From Marinomonas transparens (GTDB taxonomy: Bacteria; Pseudomonadota; Gammaproteobacteria; Pseudomonadales; Marinomonadaceae), in the NCBI RefSeq assembly GCF_016463975.1, contig NZ_JAEMNX010000023.1, forward strand, positions 17,827 through 81,826: DNA of 64,000 nt, given 5' to 3'. Made by a program: the position numbers and the translations under genes. Position 1 is the first letter of the stretch; every line of letters starts with the position of its first letter. A model generated the notes under the pieces. The model ran no database searches. It was given only the letters and a program-made list of their open reading frames with translations, and was not told the origin of the DNA. Shown here in pieces: positions 32,892 through 42,266 of this stretch.

Positions 32892-35810
32892 TTAAGCTGA
32901 TGATTGCCTCACTAGCTGCTCTGTTTTTAAAAGCTTTTCTACATCAGCTATATTGCGACATTGAAAAATTTTGGCGGGTGATAATCTAATTGAATAAGTG
33001 TCATATAAACGATCCAAAACCGTTTTCACATGATGTGGGCGAAGCCCCATACTAATAAAATCCATGTCCTTACTTGTGGGTTTATCTTCAGAGGGATTAA
33101 TTGTTTCCAAATAAATGTTTAGTAATTGCTCACCACAAAACAAAGGACTATTGCTGTAATCTTGAAGGTTAAGGCCTGGTTGATTTTGGTTTGAATCAAT
33201 TGAAAAGCATTCTGCTGCGTCAAAAGAGAATAGGTTTGATCTCGTAATCTGATCAATAGCCGCTTCGATAGCAGTAAGAAAAGTATGTATTGCACTTGCA
33301 TCTATTGCATCACAGGCATAATCAACATCAAAAACAAGCACGCCATTTTGCTGAGTAGAAAAGCGAATATCAATAGCCACTTGGGGTGTTTGCGTCAGTC
33401 CATTCTCCAGTGTCATTGGGCTGGCATCAGATAGGGTAGGCCAAGATAGGCCGTTGGTTACGACGATAGGTAATGCTGGCCCTGAACCGCATTTTTCAAA
33501 TAACATTCGCGCCAAATCCACACCAGAAAAGCAAAGGTGTTGCAGTCCTTCTAGAATATCGACTTGTAGACTATTTGCCTGCTGACTTAAATTTTCTACA
33601 TTTGCGTGCCATTCTACAGGGATGAAGGTTGAGTTGTTAGAGAATGAGCCTGAATATATTGGTAACACGGGCACAGCAACATATATGTGTTTGTCATTAG
33701 ACCAATAGGCCAGTAACTCTAATATCAACGTCATGATGACGGAGTTTTTGAAAAGGCCTTGCTTGGCACCGGCTTTACAGCATTGGCGAAAACTGGTTGA
33801 TGAGACTGTCAGGCTTTTACGCTCATACCTTGATATACCCAGTTGATGTAAAGGTTTACTCCAAGGGAGTTGAGGTTCTTTGGTGATAGCAGACAACTTT
33901 TTTTGCCAGTAATCCATGTCTGCTTTGCGTGTCTCAACTTCGCTTTCGGTAGGTTGGTCTGACACTGACGATGGTTGGTTAGGCATGGTTGACTGCTGCC
34001 CAGCATGTTCCATGTCAAATAGTTCAATCATTAAGCTTGCTATAGATCGCCCATCAAGAATCAAAGCATCAAAACGCGCAAATACACACAATCGATCGTT
34101 TTCTAAATGAAATATGGTGATATTCCAAGGTGAAAAATCGAGATCAAATAGAGCATGGGTATAAGTATCTCGATAGGACTCAATGTAGGCTGATGCGGCC
34201 TGAGTCGTTAAGTTCTTCAGATCAATGTCTTTTAGATTAATCGCAATATCGTCAGAGACAAATTGAAGTAGTTTATTTGAATCAATATAGGTGCGCAGAC
34301 TCTCATGACGCTTGACCATTGCGGTTAACCGTTCTCGCAGCACGATAGGGTCCATCTTGCCACGATATTCTCGGAACTCCTGCATTGCGACACCGCCGAG
34401 TGGTAATTGTGCAGTACGGCCTAATAAATACGCTTGTTGCATCGGCGATAAGGTGTTCTCAAGCACGGCTTTTTTAGTCGGCTTTTTGTTAAAGGAAGAT
34501 GATTGTATTTTGTCAAAATCCACATCTAATAGCTCGGGCTTCTTACTCACTTCTTTTAGTCTGGACATAAAACGATTAAACAGTTCACTCATCCAATCTA
34601 GAGGTAATGAATCCAAACGAATGTCCCAGTTAATCAATATGCCATCATTCATACGAACGGCCTGAGCATCTAGTGCAACTTGAGGGCCTTGGGAGACGGT
34701 CCAATTCATGCTTCCAAAAGCTTGTCGCACATGTTCAGAAAACAGCTCATTTTTAGGCAAATCTAAGGCTGCAGTGAAAACCACAGGGGCAATCTGTGCA
34801 GCACCATGATGGCGTGAGAGGTCTCTCATTATATTTACACCTGCATAATGAGAGTGCTCAAGTAAATCAATCATTTGACTGGCTATGTCATGACATAGCG
34901 AGGTCAGATTGTTCGCCGCCTCGATATTTACATTGAGTATGACAAAATTAGCAAAATCACCAATGCATCTATTGGTATCTACTACAAGCGGTTCTCGCCA
35001 AAACACAGGCACGTTGAGTCTAAAGCGTTTATCTTGGGTCGCCTGGCTAAGGGTGAATGCAAATAGACTTAAGACTAAGTTCGAAAACGTAACCTTTTGG
35101 CTGCGGGCTAATCTTTGTAATTCATGCCATTCCTTAGAGGTGAGTGTTTCACTTAGACGATGGCTTTGTGCGTGTTTTGAGGTCACGTTACTAAGTGGGA
35201 GCGATGGCGCGGGTGCAATATCAGGTAGTCGAGACTTCCACCACATTCGATCTCTATTGCGCAGTTTTTTTAAATCAGCATCTGATCTTGCGATATTGTG
35301 CCAATCAAAAAAGGCGGGGGCTGGGTCAAATATCGCTTCAGAGTCCCCATAAAATACAGCAAGGTCCTCCATCAATAGGCAGAAACTAGAAGGATCAACA
35401 GCGATCATATCTGCATCAACATGTAGTCGAAAATGACCATTGTTAAGCTGGCTTACTGAAAACCTTGCTGTTTGTCCATTGGCTAAATCGAGTTGTTGAT
35501 GAGTCCATTGCTCTCGCTTATCAAGTAAGTGTTGTTGCTGTTCTTTATTACTTAATAAGGTCAAATCATCAATTTCTAGAAGGGGGGCTTGCACTGATGG
35601 TGCTATATGGGGAACGCCTTCTACGCTTAAATTCAGTCTAAGTATGGCGTGCTCTGAATAAGCGCGCTGAAGTGCTGATTCCAACCTGTTTAAATCAATA
35701 GATGAACCATCAAATTCGGCATAAAGGTGAGCTGCCACACCGCCTAAAAAATCAGCGTCGCTTATACGGCCAAACCAACAGGCTGCTTGCATCGATGTCA
35801 ATTCACTCAT
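32892..35810 (-). CDS. NRPS protein with two cyclization domains and a serine-less carrier (BasD/AngN-like)
   Basis: A 972-residue protein with two heterocyclization domains in tandem and a carrier-like C-terminus. Cy1 (about 5-430) has DxxxxDxxS as D134/D139/S142; Cy2 (about 448-860) has it as D581/D586/S589. Cy domains replace the HHxxxDG of condensation domains and form oxazoline or thiazoline rings from Ser/Thr or Cys. The carrier-like end (about 890-960) reads DFISMGLRPHHV where DSL or HSL is expected, so the phosphopantetheine serine is missing. It should condense DHB with Cys/Ser/Thr and cyclise it. It lies divergent from entE across a Fur-like site; the N-hydroxylase gene follows 125 bp downstream. 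Confidence 0.9.
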   Translation of the reverse strand: MSELTSMQAACWFGRISDADFLGGVAAHLYAEFDGSSIDLNRLESALQRAYSEHAILRLNLSVEGVPHIAPSVQAPLLEIDDLTLLSNKEQQQHLLDKREQWTHQQLDLANGQTARFSVSQLNNGHFRLHVDADMIAVDPSSFCLLMEDLAVFYGDSEAIFDPAPAFFDWHNIARSDADLKKLRNRDRMWWKSRLPDIAPAPSLPLSNVTSKHAQSHRLSETLTSKEWHELQRLARSQKVTFSNLVLSLFAFTLSQATQDKRFRLNVPVFWREPLVVDTNRCIGDFANFVILNVNIEAANNLTSLCHDIASQMIDLLEHSHYAGVNIMRDLSRHHGAAQIAPVVFTAALDLPKNELFSEHVRQAFGSMNWTVSQGPQVALDAQAVRMNDGILINWDIRLDSLPLDWMSELFNRFMSRLKEVSKKPELLDVDFDKIQSSSFNKKPTKKAVLENTLSPMQQAYLLGRTAQLPLGGVAMQEFREYRGKMDPIVLRERLTAMVKRHESLRTYIDSNKLLQFVSDDIAINLKDIDLKNLTTQAASAYIESYRDTYTHALFDLDFSPWNITIFHLENDRLCVFARFDALILDGRSIASLMIELFDMEHAGQQSTMPNQPSSVSDQPTESEVETRKADMDYWQKKLSAITKEPQLPWSKPLHQLGISRYERKSLTVSSTSFRQCCKAGAKQGLFKNSVIMTLILELLAYWSNDKHIYVAVPVLPIYSGSFSNNSTFIPVEWHANVENLSQQANSLQVDILEGLQHLCFSGVDLARMLFEKCGSGPALPIVVTNGLSWPTLSDASPMTLENGLTQTPQVAIDIRFSTQQNGVLVFDVDYACDAIDASAIHTFLTAIEAAIDQITRSNLFSFDAAECFSIDSNQNQPGLNLQDYSNSPLFCGEQLLNIYLETINPSEDKPTSKDMDFISMGLRPHHVKTVLDRLYDTYSIRLSPAKIFQCRNIADVEKLLKTEQLVRQSSA

Positions 35811-35888
35811 TGTGCGCTTACTCAGTTGACAAAATAATGAAGATGCGTCATCTTACAATCAAATGAGAATGATTCCTAGTATCTAAGG

Positions 35889-35907
35889 GATAATTATTAC
35901 CATTAAT
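35889..35907. promoter_or_regulatory. Fur-like operator between the Cy-Cy NRPS and entE genes
   Basis: 14 of 19 positions match the Fur consensus (GATAATTATTACCATTAAT). A second partial match (AAATGAGAATGATT) lies near 35861-35874. The site is in the 195-bp divergent promoter region and should give iron control of both transcripts. Confidence 0.65.
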
Positions 35908-36005
35908 GAGATTGAGTGTTGTTATGAGCTTTATAAAGCACCTAAGAGTGCTATGTGCTCATATATTGTTTATTGCCTAGCGGAAGCATTATAAGGATAT
36001 TAAAA

Positions 36006-37610
36006 ATGACTGAAAAATTCATTGAGTTTTGCCGTTGGCCCAGTGATAGGGCCCAGCAATATCGCGAAAAAGGCTATTGGATTGATCGGCCCTTAACGCA
36101 AATTTTATCTGCATCTTGTGACACCAGTCCTAATGCAACGGCGATTATTTGTGGGGGGCGTCAGTTTAGTTACGCAGAACTAGATGGTTTGTCTTCAAAC
36201 CTTGCTTCTCGCATCGCTGCGCAAGGTATTGGCAAAGGCGATACGGCATTAGTTCAACTTCCCAACACCGCAGAGTTTTATATTGTTTTCTTCGCTTTGT
36301 TAAAAGTTGGTGTTGTCCCGCTCAATGCACTTTATTCTCATCGGCAACATGAACTACGTAGTTTTTGTAGTCAAATTACACCTAAGCTTTTAATTGTTTC
36401 AAATGAGCATGATGTATTTAGTGATGATGGCTTCGTTGAAACCCTTCAATCTACAGGTATATGTCCGCAAGTTATATTGAAGCTTGGTGATGATTCGAGC
36501 CAATTTGGATTATCTAAATGGATAGAAACAGCAGCTTCTAAGGAGGTGGGTTTTTCACCTGCGCCGGCTGATGAAGTTGCTTTTTTCCAGTTATCAGGTG
36601 GCAGTACTGGTACACCAAAACTGATTCCACGGACTCACAATGACTACTATTACAGTGTGAGAGCGAGTTCTGACATTTGTCATTTGCAGGCTGATACTCG
36701 TTTGCTTTGCGCACTGCCTTCTGCCCATAATTTTATGCTGAGTTCGCCTGGTGCTCTTGGTGTTTTTTATGTCGGGGGTTGTGTCGTTATGGCGTCTGAT
36801 CCTGAGCCGCTAAACTGCTTTTCGATAATAAAGCAGCATAATGTCACCATGGCGGCATTAGTGCCAAGTGCTGTTATTGCATGGCTAGAGCAGGCGCCTA
36901 AAGTTGAGGAGCTGAAAACTTTGCAACTCATTCAGGTAGGTGGAGCAAACTTCACTGAATCCTTAGCACGTCAAGTACCAAAAACATTTGGCTGTCGATT
37001 GCAGCAAGTATTTGGCATGGCCGAAGGCTTGGTAAATTATACGCGCTTAGATGACTCTGAAGAGCAGGTTTTTACCAGCCAAGGACGTCCAATAAGTGTG
37101 GACGACGAGCTAATGATTATAGATGAGCAAGGTAGTCCGGTTCTGGAGGGGGAAACGGGAATGCTCATTACTCGCGGCCCTTATACTTTTTGTGGTTATT
37201 ATCAAAGCCCTGAGCATAACGCTCAAGCATTTGATAAAGAGGGGTATTACTATTCAGGGGATTTAGTGCAGCGCACATCTGATGGCAATATTCGGGTGGT
37301 GGGGCGAGTGAAAGATCAAATTAATCGTGGCGGAGAAAAAATTGCTTCTGAAGAGGTTGAAAATCTTATTCTCTCACATCCAGATGTCCTTCATGTGGCG
37401 CTAGTCGCCGTGGTAGATCCTCGCCTTGGTGAGAAGAGCTGCGCATTCATAGTTTCTCGGGGTTCTAATCTTAAATCATCAACACTTAGGCGCTACTTAT
37501 TAGGTTTGGGTATTGCTCAATATAAAATTCCTGATCGTGTTCAATTTATTGAATCCATGCCCCTAACGGCCGTTGGAAAAATTGATAAAAAAGTACTGCG
37601 TAACCTCTAA
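36006..37610 (+). CDS. entE: 2,3-dihydroxybenzoate-AMP ligase
   Basis: A 534-residue stand-alone adenylating enzyme. It has the DHB-ligase N-terminus (RWPSDRAQQYREKGYW), a P-loop LSGGSTGTPKLIPRTHNDY, QQVFGMAEGLVNYTR in the acyl-binding core, and YYSGDLVQ, RVKDQINRGGEKI and the terminal catalytic Lys in AVGKIDKK. It activates DHB and loads the EntB aryl carrier. ATG 36006 follows AAGGATAT; an upstream in-frame start at 35955 has no support and does not match the family. It leads entE-entB-adenylation protein, and replaces the deleted copy whose stub sits at 23226. Confidence 0.94.
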   Translation: MTEKFIEFCRWPSDRAQQYREKGYWIDRPLTQILSASCDTSPNATAIICGGRQFSYAELDGLSSNLASRIAAQGIGKGDTALVQLPNTAEFYIVFFALLKVGVVPLNALYSHRQHELRSFCSQITPKLLIVSNEHDVFSDDGFVETLQSTGICPQVILKLGDDSSQFGLSKWIETAASKEVGFSPAPADEVAFFQLSGGSTGTPKLIPRTHNDYYYSVRASSDICHLQADTRLLCALPSAHNFMLSSPGALGVFYVGGCVVMASDPEPLNCFSIIKQHNVTMAALVPSAVIAWLEQAPKVEELKTLQLIQVGGANFTESLARQVPKTFGCRLQQVFGMAEGLVNYTRLDDSEEQVFTSQGRPISVDDELMIIDEQGSPVLEGETGMLITRGPYTFCGYYQSPEHNAQAFDKEGYYYSGDLVQRTSDGNIRVVGRVKDQINRGGEKIASEEVENLILSHPDVLHVALVAVVDPRLGEKSCAFIVSRGSNLKSSTLRRYLLGLGIAQYKIPDRVQFIESMPLTAVGKIDKKVLRNL

Positions 37611-37647
37611 ATATTTTGAATAAACTGAAAATTAAAAGTGAGTACAT

Positions 37648-38553
37648 GTGACTATTGCAACGATTTCAGACTACCCGATGCCTAAATCTTCTAGCTATCC
37701 TGCAAACAAAGTAGATTGGCAACCAGATCCTAAAAGGGCGGTGCTATTAATACATGACATGCAGCGCTATTTTATTAATTTTTATGATGCCAGTGGTGAG
37801 CTAATTCCTACTCTCATACAAAACTTAGTTCGATTACGTCAGTGGGCGCATGAGCATAATGTCCCAGTTGTTTATACTGCTCAACCCTATGAGCAATCAG
37901 ATGAAGATCGTGCCTTACTTAATGCGATGTGGGGGCCTGGTTTGCCAGCCTCAACTTCAGATCAGCAGCTTATTATTGATCCGCTTACCCCAGATGATAA
38001 AGATATCGTATTGACCAAATGGCGCTACAGTGCTTTTGCTCGTTCAGATCTGCGAGAGCGTATGCAAGATTGGAATCGAGATCAGCTTATTGTTGGCGGT
38101 GTGTATGCACACATAGGTTGTATGGTCACGGCTGTAGACGCGTTTATGGGGGACATACAGCCCTTTCTAGTTGGTGATGCTGTTGCTGACTTTTCAGCGG
38201 CAGAACACCAATTGGCGCTAACTTATGTGTCTTCTCGCTGCGGTAAAGTCATTGACACAGACTCTTTAGTTGAAACCGAGGTGAAAAGCATTACTCAACA
38301 ATGGTTGTATACGCGAGTACAGCAGCTTATTGAAGAAGATGAAGAGTTAGATCCAACTGAAAATTTAATTGTATATGGCTTGGATTCCCTCAGTATCATG
38401 CAACTTTCCTCCGAACTTAAAACTTATGGTATCAAGGTGAGCTTTGAGGAAGTTGCTCGTAATCCGACATTATCAAACTGGTGGGCCTTGATACAAGAAC
38501 GTCAACAGGCTACATCGACTTCGGTCAATGAGCCTGACGCCGTAATCGGATGA
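37648..38553 (+). CDS. entB: Isochorismatase / aryl carrier protein
   Basis: A 301-residue two-domain protein. The isochorismatase domain (1-210) has D37 (LLIHDMQ), K124 (LTKWRYSAF) and GVYAHIGCMVTAVDAFM around the active-site turn. The aryl carrier domain (about 215-290) has an intact phosphopantetheine site, S247 in YGLDSLSIMQL. It hydrolyses isochorismate and then presents DHB to the Cy-Cy protein. The start is GTG 37648: the extra N-terminal residues up to NKVDW match the EntB N-terminus better than the internal ATG at 37678. Confidence 0.93.
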   Translation: MTIATISDYPMPKSSSYPANKVDWQPDPKRAVLLIHDMQRYFINFYDASGELIPTLIQNLVRLRQWAHEHNVPVVYTAQPYEQSDEDRALLNAMWGPGLPASTSDQQLIIDPLTPDDKDIVLTKWRYSAFARSDLRERMQDWNRDQLIVGGVYAHIGCMVTAVDAFMGDIQPFLVGDAVADFSAAEHQLALTYVSSRCGKVIDTDSLVETEVKSITQQWLYTRVQQLIEEDEELDPTENLIVYGLDSLSIMQLSSELKTYGIKVSFEEVARNPTLSNWWALIQERQQATSTSVNEPDAVIG

Positions 38554-38605
38554 TAGTGCGTAGATGACATGTTGAATATGTTTTAGATTAAGGGTAGGCA
38601 GGGGT

Positions 38606-40522
38606 ATGAAGGGAATCGATCATCGATTAATAAAATATGATCTTACTCAAGAAGGTCAGAAAGATTCAAGCAGTAGTCAACAGTTAGGGGTAAGGCTTCA
38701 AGAGGTTGTCTTGGATGATTATCTGGAGCAGATAAAAAACAATTTATTTGAAAATAGTCTTCATAAAATTGCACTTGTTTTTGATGGGAAAAATATTAGC
38801 TATCACCATGTTGGTGTCAATGTTGCTAAAATCATTTCTGCCTTTAAGCAGCAAGGTTTACGTGCTGGGTCAGTAGTGGCCATTTGTCTGCGTAAGAGTC
38901 CTGAGCATATCTATACTACATTAGCGTGTGCACTGACTGGGATAGTTTGGTTGCCCATAGATGTGGAATCGCCAGCGGCAAGGCTGGAATACTTATTATC
39001 AAATAGCCATGCAGATGCTGTCGTTAGTGAAGATGTGCTGCCGCAAATACCTACCATCCATATTCAGCAAGCACTGGAAGACAATATTGAGGTAGCGCTT
39101 GATGGCCGTCACTTTGGATATCCTTTAGATCGCTCGCCAGCCTACTACCTTTATACTTCTGGTAGCACGGGCACGCCAAAATGTGTGGTATTAAATAATC
39201 AAGCGACAGCAAATGTATTGCAGCAAACAATAGCGCGTTGGAATATTTCCAATGATGATGTTTTTATGGCGGTTACCCCTTTTCATCATGATATGTCGGT
39301 GTTTGATATTTTTGCCGCTATGTCTATAGGCGCCACTTTAGTAATTCCTACTTTTGAGCAGCATAAAAATGCTCTTGAATGGGCTAAGCTTGTTGCCACA
39401 AATCATGTCACTATTTGGAGTAGTGTGCCTGCTATTGTCGATATGTTGTTTACGGTAGGGCGAACTGAGCAATTGAAGTCATTACGCCTAATTGCGCAAG
39501 GTGGAGACTATATTAAGCCTTCATTAATTGCCCTGTTAAAAAAACAATTGCCTAACACTCGACTATTTTCTCTAGGTGGGCCAACAGAAACCACTATTTG
39601 GAGTATCTGGCATGAGATTCATCATGATGATCAAGAGATAATCCCTTATGGTAAATCATTGGCTAATAATGAATATTTTATTCTGGACGAGAATTATCAA
39701 CCATGTGATGTGGGTGAAGTTGGCAAGATGTACATGTCTGGCATTAATTTGTCTAATGGCTATCTGCTTAATGGAGAGATACAGCAAAAAGATTTTCTAC
39801 AAATCCGAACGCCAAATCATCAATCTGAAACTGTATTTCAGATGAGTGATTTAGGGTGTTTCAGAGAAGATCGCACCATTATATTTTCGGGGCGAGAAGA
39901 GGGTTATTTAAAGGTTAAGGGTGTCAGGATTGCTGCTACTGAAGTAGAAAATGCCATTTCTAAACACCCCTTTATCCATGATGTTGTTGTGGTTAGCTGT
40001 GTTCACCCTGTCGCTGAAATTAATGAATTGGTTGCGATTTATACCGAGGTTAATGACTCGTCGCATGAGTCGATTGATCTGGCACAGTTAAGACATTATT
40101 TGAAGGTGCATTTACCTAGTTCGCATATTCCTTCTAAATGCTTATTGTTAGAAAAAATTCCATTAACAGCGAACGGTAAGGTTGACCGTAAAGCGTTATT
40201 AGGTATTGCTCAAGAGCGGCTTTATGATAAGTGCTCTCAGTCTAAGTCACCATCTGAAATGGCTTCTAATGTGACAATCTCTCCAGAAATTACGACATTG
40301 ATTTTAGATCTTTTTGGAGTTTCCATAAAAGGAGGTGAAGAGAAAGCAGCTCCTGATAAAATGGAAATAGCTGGGTTAAATATTCGTCCGAAGCAATTGA
40401 TGAGCATAGCGAAGCAATTATCAGAACAATGCGGAATAGCGATGGATTTTTATTCGCTTGTGAAATGCCGAACTATCCAAGATGTTATGCATAACGTCCA
40501 GAATAAACTAAATGCTAATTAA
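38606..40522 (+). CDS. NRPS adenylation protein with a serine-less carrier-like end (BasA/AngR-like)
   Basis: A 638-residue amino-acid adenylation enzyme, with no condensation or cyclization domain. The A domain (about 40-540) has the P-loop LYTSGSTGTPK, SLGGPTETTIW, GYLKVKGVRI and terminal Lys in TANGKVDRK. Reading the specificity pocket by eye gives D-M-F-S-A-G-L-I-W-K, nearest to codes for Cys and related beta-nucleophile residues but not a clean match. The last 75 residues look like a carrier fold but read IAGLNIRPKQLM, with no serine at the attachment site. Loading must therefore be in trans, probably onto S230 of the 725-residue protein. The stop codon lies inside a genomic repeat end. 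Confidence 0.88.
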   Translation: MKGIDHRLIKYDLTQEGQKDSSSSQQLGVRLQEVVLDDYLEQIKNNLFENSLHKIALVFDGKNISYHHVGVNVAKIISAFKQQGLRAGSVVAICLRKSPEHIYTTLACALTGIVWLPIDVESPAARLEYLLSNSHADAVVSEDVLPQIPTIHIQQALEDNIEVALDGRHFGYPLDRSPAYYLYTSGSTGTPKCVVLNNQATANVLQQTIARWNISNDDVFMAVTPFHHDMSVFDIFAAMSIGATLVIPTFEQHKNALEWAKLVATNHVTIWSSVPAIVDMLFTVGRTEQLKSLRLIAQGGDYIKPSLIALLKKQLPNTRLFSLGGPTETTIWSIWHEIHHDDQEIIPYGKSLANNEYFILDENYQPCDVGEVGKMYMSGINLSNGYLLNGEIQQKDFLQIRTPNHQSETVFQMSDLGCFREDRTIIFSGREEGYLKVKGVRIAATEVENAISKHPFIHDVVVVSCVHPVAEINELVAIYTEVNDSSHESIDLAQLRHYLKVHLPSSHIPSKCLLLEKIPLTANGKVDRKALLGIAQERLYDKCSQSKSPSEMASNVTISPEITTLILDLFGVSIKGGEEKAAPDKMEIAGLNIRPKQLMSIAKQLSEQCGIAMDFYSLVKCRTIQDVMHNVQNKLNAN

Positions 40523-40546
40523 GGAGGGTGTGAACAAGTCCTCTTG
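40519..40546. repeat. Single end of the MITE-like repeat family
   Basis: TTAAGGAGGGTGTGAACAAG and the following CCTCTTG match the left end of the element at 1634 with two substitutions in 28 bases. The shared ACCTACATC..TGTAGGC hairpin follows at 40556-40572. The opposite end is not found nearby, so this copy is truncated or rearranged. The TAA stop of the adenylation gene is formed by the repeat terminus. Confidence 0.7.
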
Positions 40547-40570
40547 CCTCACCTTACCTACATCTCTGTA

Positions 40571-40624
40571 GGCCTAAAAGCCTGTTATTCTAAGTGTTGA
40601 TAAAAGAGTGCAGGCTTTTAGGTC
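40571..40624. terminator. Stem-loop between convergent siderophore operons
   Basis: Perfect 12-bp arms CCTAAAAGCCTG / CAGGCTTTTAGG around a 26-nt loop. It lies between the convergent adenylation gene and the ABC exporter gene. The lack of a T tract makes it a weaker terminator candidate, though it is well placed. Confidence 0.55.
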
Positions 40625-40676
40625 ATGTCCGTGGTTGGTCTCATATGCAGTTATGTATTTTATACTCTGTATGGGT

Positions 40677-42266
40677 TTAGCTATTCAAGTAAATTGACTG
40701 GGTGGGTTTCCAAATGGATGTGTCACGATGGGTTGCAAAAAGCACCGTTGCTGACAAGCTATGAATTGTATTGATAACCTCCTGTTCTGTTGCCTCATCT
40801 AGCGCCGATGTTGCTTCATCTAAAACTAAGATCGGTGCATTTTTAATCAAGGCGCGAGCCAGTGCAACACGTTGACGTTCTCCCCCCGATAAAGCGGTAC
40901 CTTGTTGGCCAACAGATTGGTGTATGCCATCGGGTGAGCGATCAATAATAGACCCCAAGGTGGCTTTTCGTGCAATCGTTTCGACTTCTTCATCTGTAGC
41001 TTGTGGATTACCAATACGGATGTTCTCAGCCAAACTGCCTGTGAATACTATGGGGTCTTGTGCCACATAAGCGATATGTGATGCTAGTTCTTCATAGGGG
41101 ATGTCATCAAGTTTAATGTCACCAATTTTAATCTGGCCCTGCTCGGGATCGTCAAAGCGCATTAGTAGCTCAAGTAGTGTGCTTTTTCCGCTACCACTAG
41201 GTCCTGTCACCAGCACTCTGCCGCCAGCAGGGATATCCACATGGATATTGTTTAGCGCGGGGGAATGTTTCACCAGCTGAACTGAAATACGATAATCCTC
41301 TAATACTGATTTTGCTACTATCGGCTCAGGTAATTCGGGAGTGTTGGTTACTTTTTTATAATTGTCCAATGAGGCTCGTAGGTCGTTGATACCTAGCCCT
41401 GCTGTTGCCAACTCGCCAAGTGGCGCAGCGGCACGACCTACAAGAATTAGCAGTGCCAATATTGTCATTGCGCTACCAAATTCCGTAAATATTAAATAGG
41501 ACGCTATCCCTGCTATAGGCAATACGCTTGCTAATGTAGAGACAAAAACAGCGAAAGCGGCAGCACGATTGGTATCAGCAAGTGCCTTTTCTTGATTTGT
41601 CCAGCGCTGCTCAACACCTGTTATCGCTCGTACTGGCCCTGCTGCGGTGCGCAATAACTCGATATGATCGACTAGCTCAAGGGTTGCCTCTGATGTCTTG
41701 GCTTCTGCGTCATGTCGTTTTCTATCCGCATGCCCAAGTGCTCGCTGCGACAAAAATTGTGCCATTAATGACAAGGCAAGCAAAATGGCGGCCGCTAAGG
41801 CCACTTCTGGGCCTGCAATTAGGCCAATGCCGACAATTAAAAATAATGGTATGCATGGGGCATGGAGAAAATGCTGGAGTTGATGTGCTGGTATGCTCAT
41901 TAGACCTGGAATGCCTTGCCCTGCAATAGTTGCTACTTGTGCACGATGTTCGTTGGTGAACCAAGACAGTTTAGTGCGAGACAGTGATTGTCCTAACGCA
42001 GAGAATAGGTCACCGGCCAGTCGAATTCCTGTCAAATAGCCTGAGCGATTCACTAGAGTCGTTACTAAAATGGTGATGCCAGCGCTGATTAAAATCCATT
42101 TTGGTGACCAATGATCGACAATTCCGAGTGCTAAAATAGTGTAGGCAAGCGCTTCGAGTGCGGCCACTAATATCCAGCCGATGCCAACTGACATTAAGCG
42201 TCGACGGGCAATGGCTGGTAACGCAAACATTGGCTTATGGTTTACTGTATTTGTTGTAGTCTTCAT
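40677..42266 (-). CDS. ABC exporter half, TM-ATPase fusion (BarB/YbtQ-like)
   Basis: A 529-residue type IV half-transporter. The membrane domain (about 25-310) is followed by an ATPase with Walker A GPSGSGKST, signature LSGGERQRV, Walker B ILVLDEATSALD and switch His in FATHRD. Its start overlaps the upstream partner by 4 nt, so the two form a heterodimer. Paired half-transporters of this type occur in the acinetobactin (BarA/B), yersiniabactin (YbtP/Q) and mycobactin (IrtA/B) systems, where they move siderophore in or out. Here export of the product is favoured because a dedicated FecBCDE importer is present. Confidence 0.9.
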   Translation of the reverse strand: MKTTTNTVNHKPMFALPAIARRRLMSVGIGWILVAALEALAYTILALGIVDHWSPKWILISAGITILVTTLVNRSGYLTGIRLAGDLFSALGQSLSRTKLSWFTNEHRAQVATIAGQGIPGLMSIPAHQLQHFLHAPCIPLFLIVGIGLIAGPEVALAAAILLALSLMAQFLSQRALGHADRKRHDAEAKTSEATLELVDHIELLRTAAGPVRAITGVEQRWTNQEKALADTNRAAAFAVFVSTLASVLPIAGIASYLIFTEFGSAMTILALLILVGRAAAPLGELATAGLGINDLRASLDNYKKVTNTPELPEPIVAKSVLEDYRISVQLVKHSPALNNIHVDIPAGGRVLVTGPSGSGKSTLLELLMRFDDPEQGQIKIGDIKLDDIPYEELASHIAYVAQDPIVFTGSLAENIRIGNPQATDEEVETIARKATLGSIIDRSPDGIHQSVGQQGTALSGGERQRVALARALIKNAPILVLDEATSALDEATEQEVINTIHSLSATVLFATHRDTSIWKPTQSIYLNS

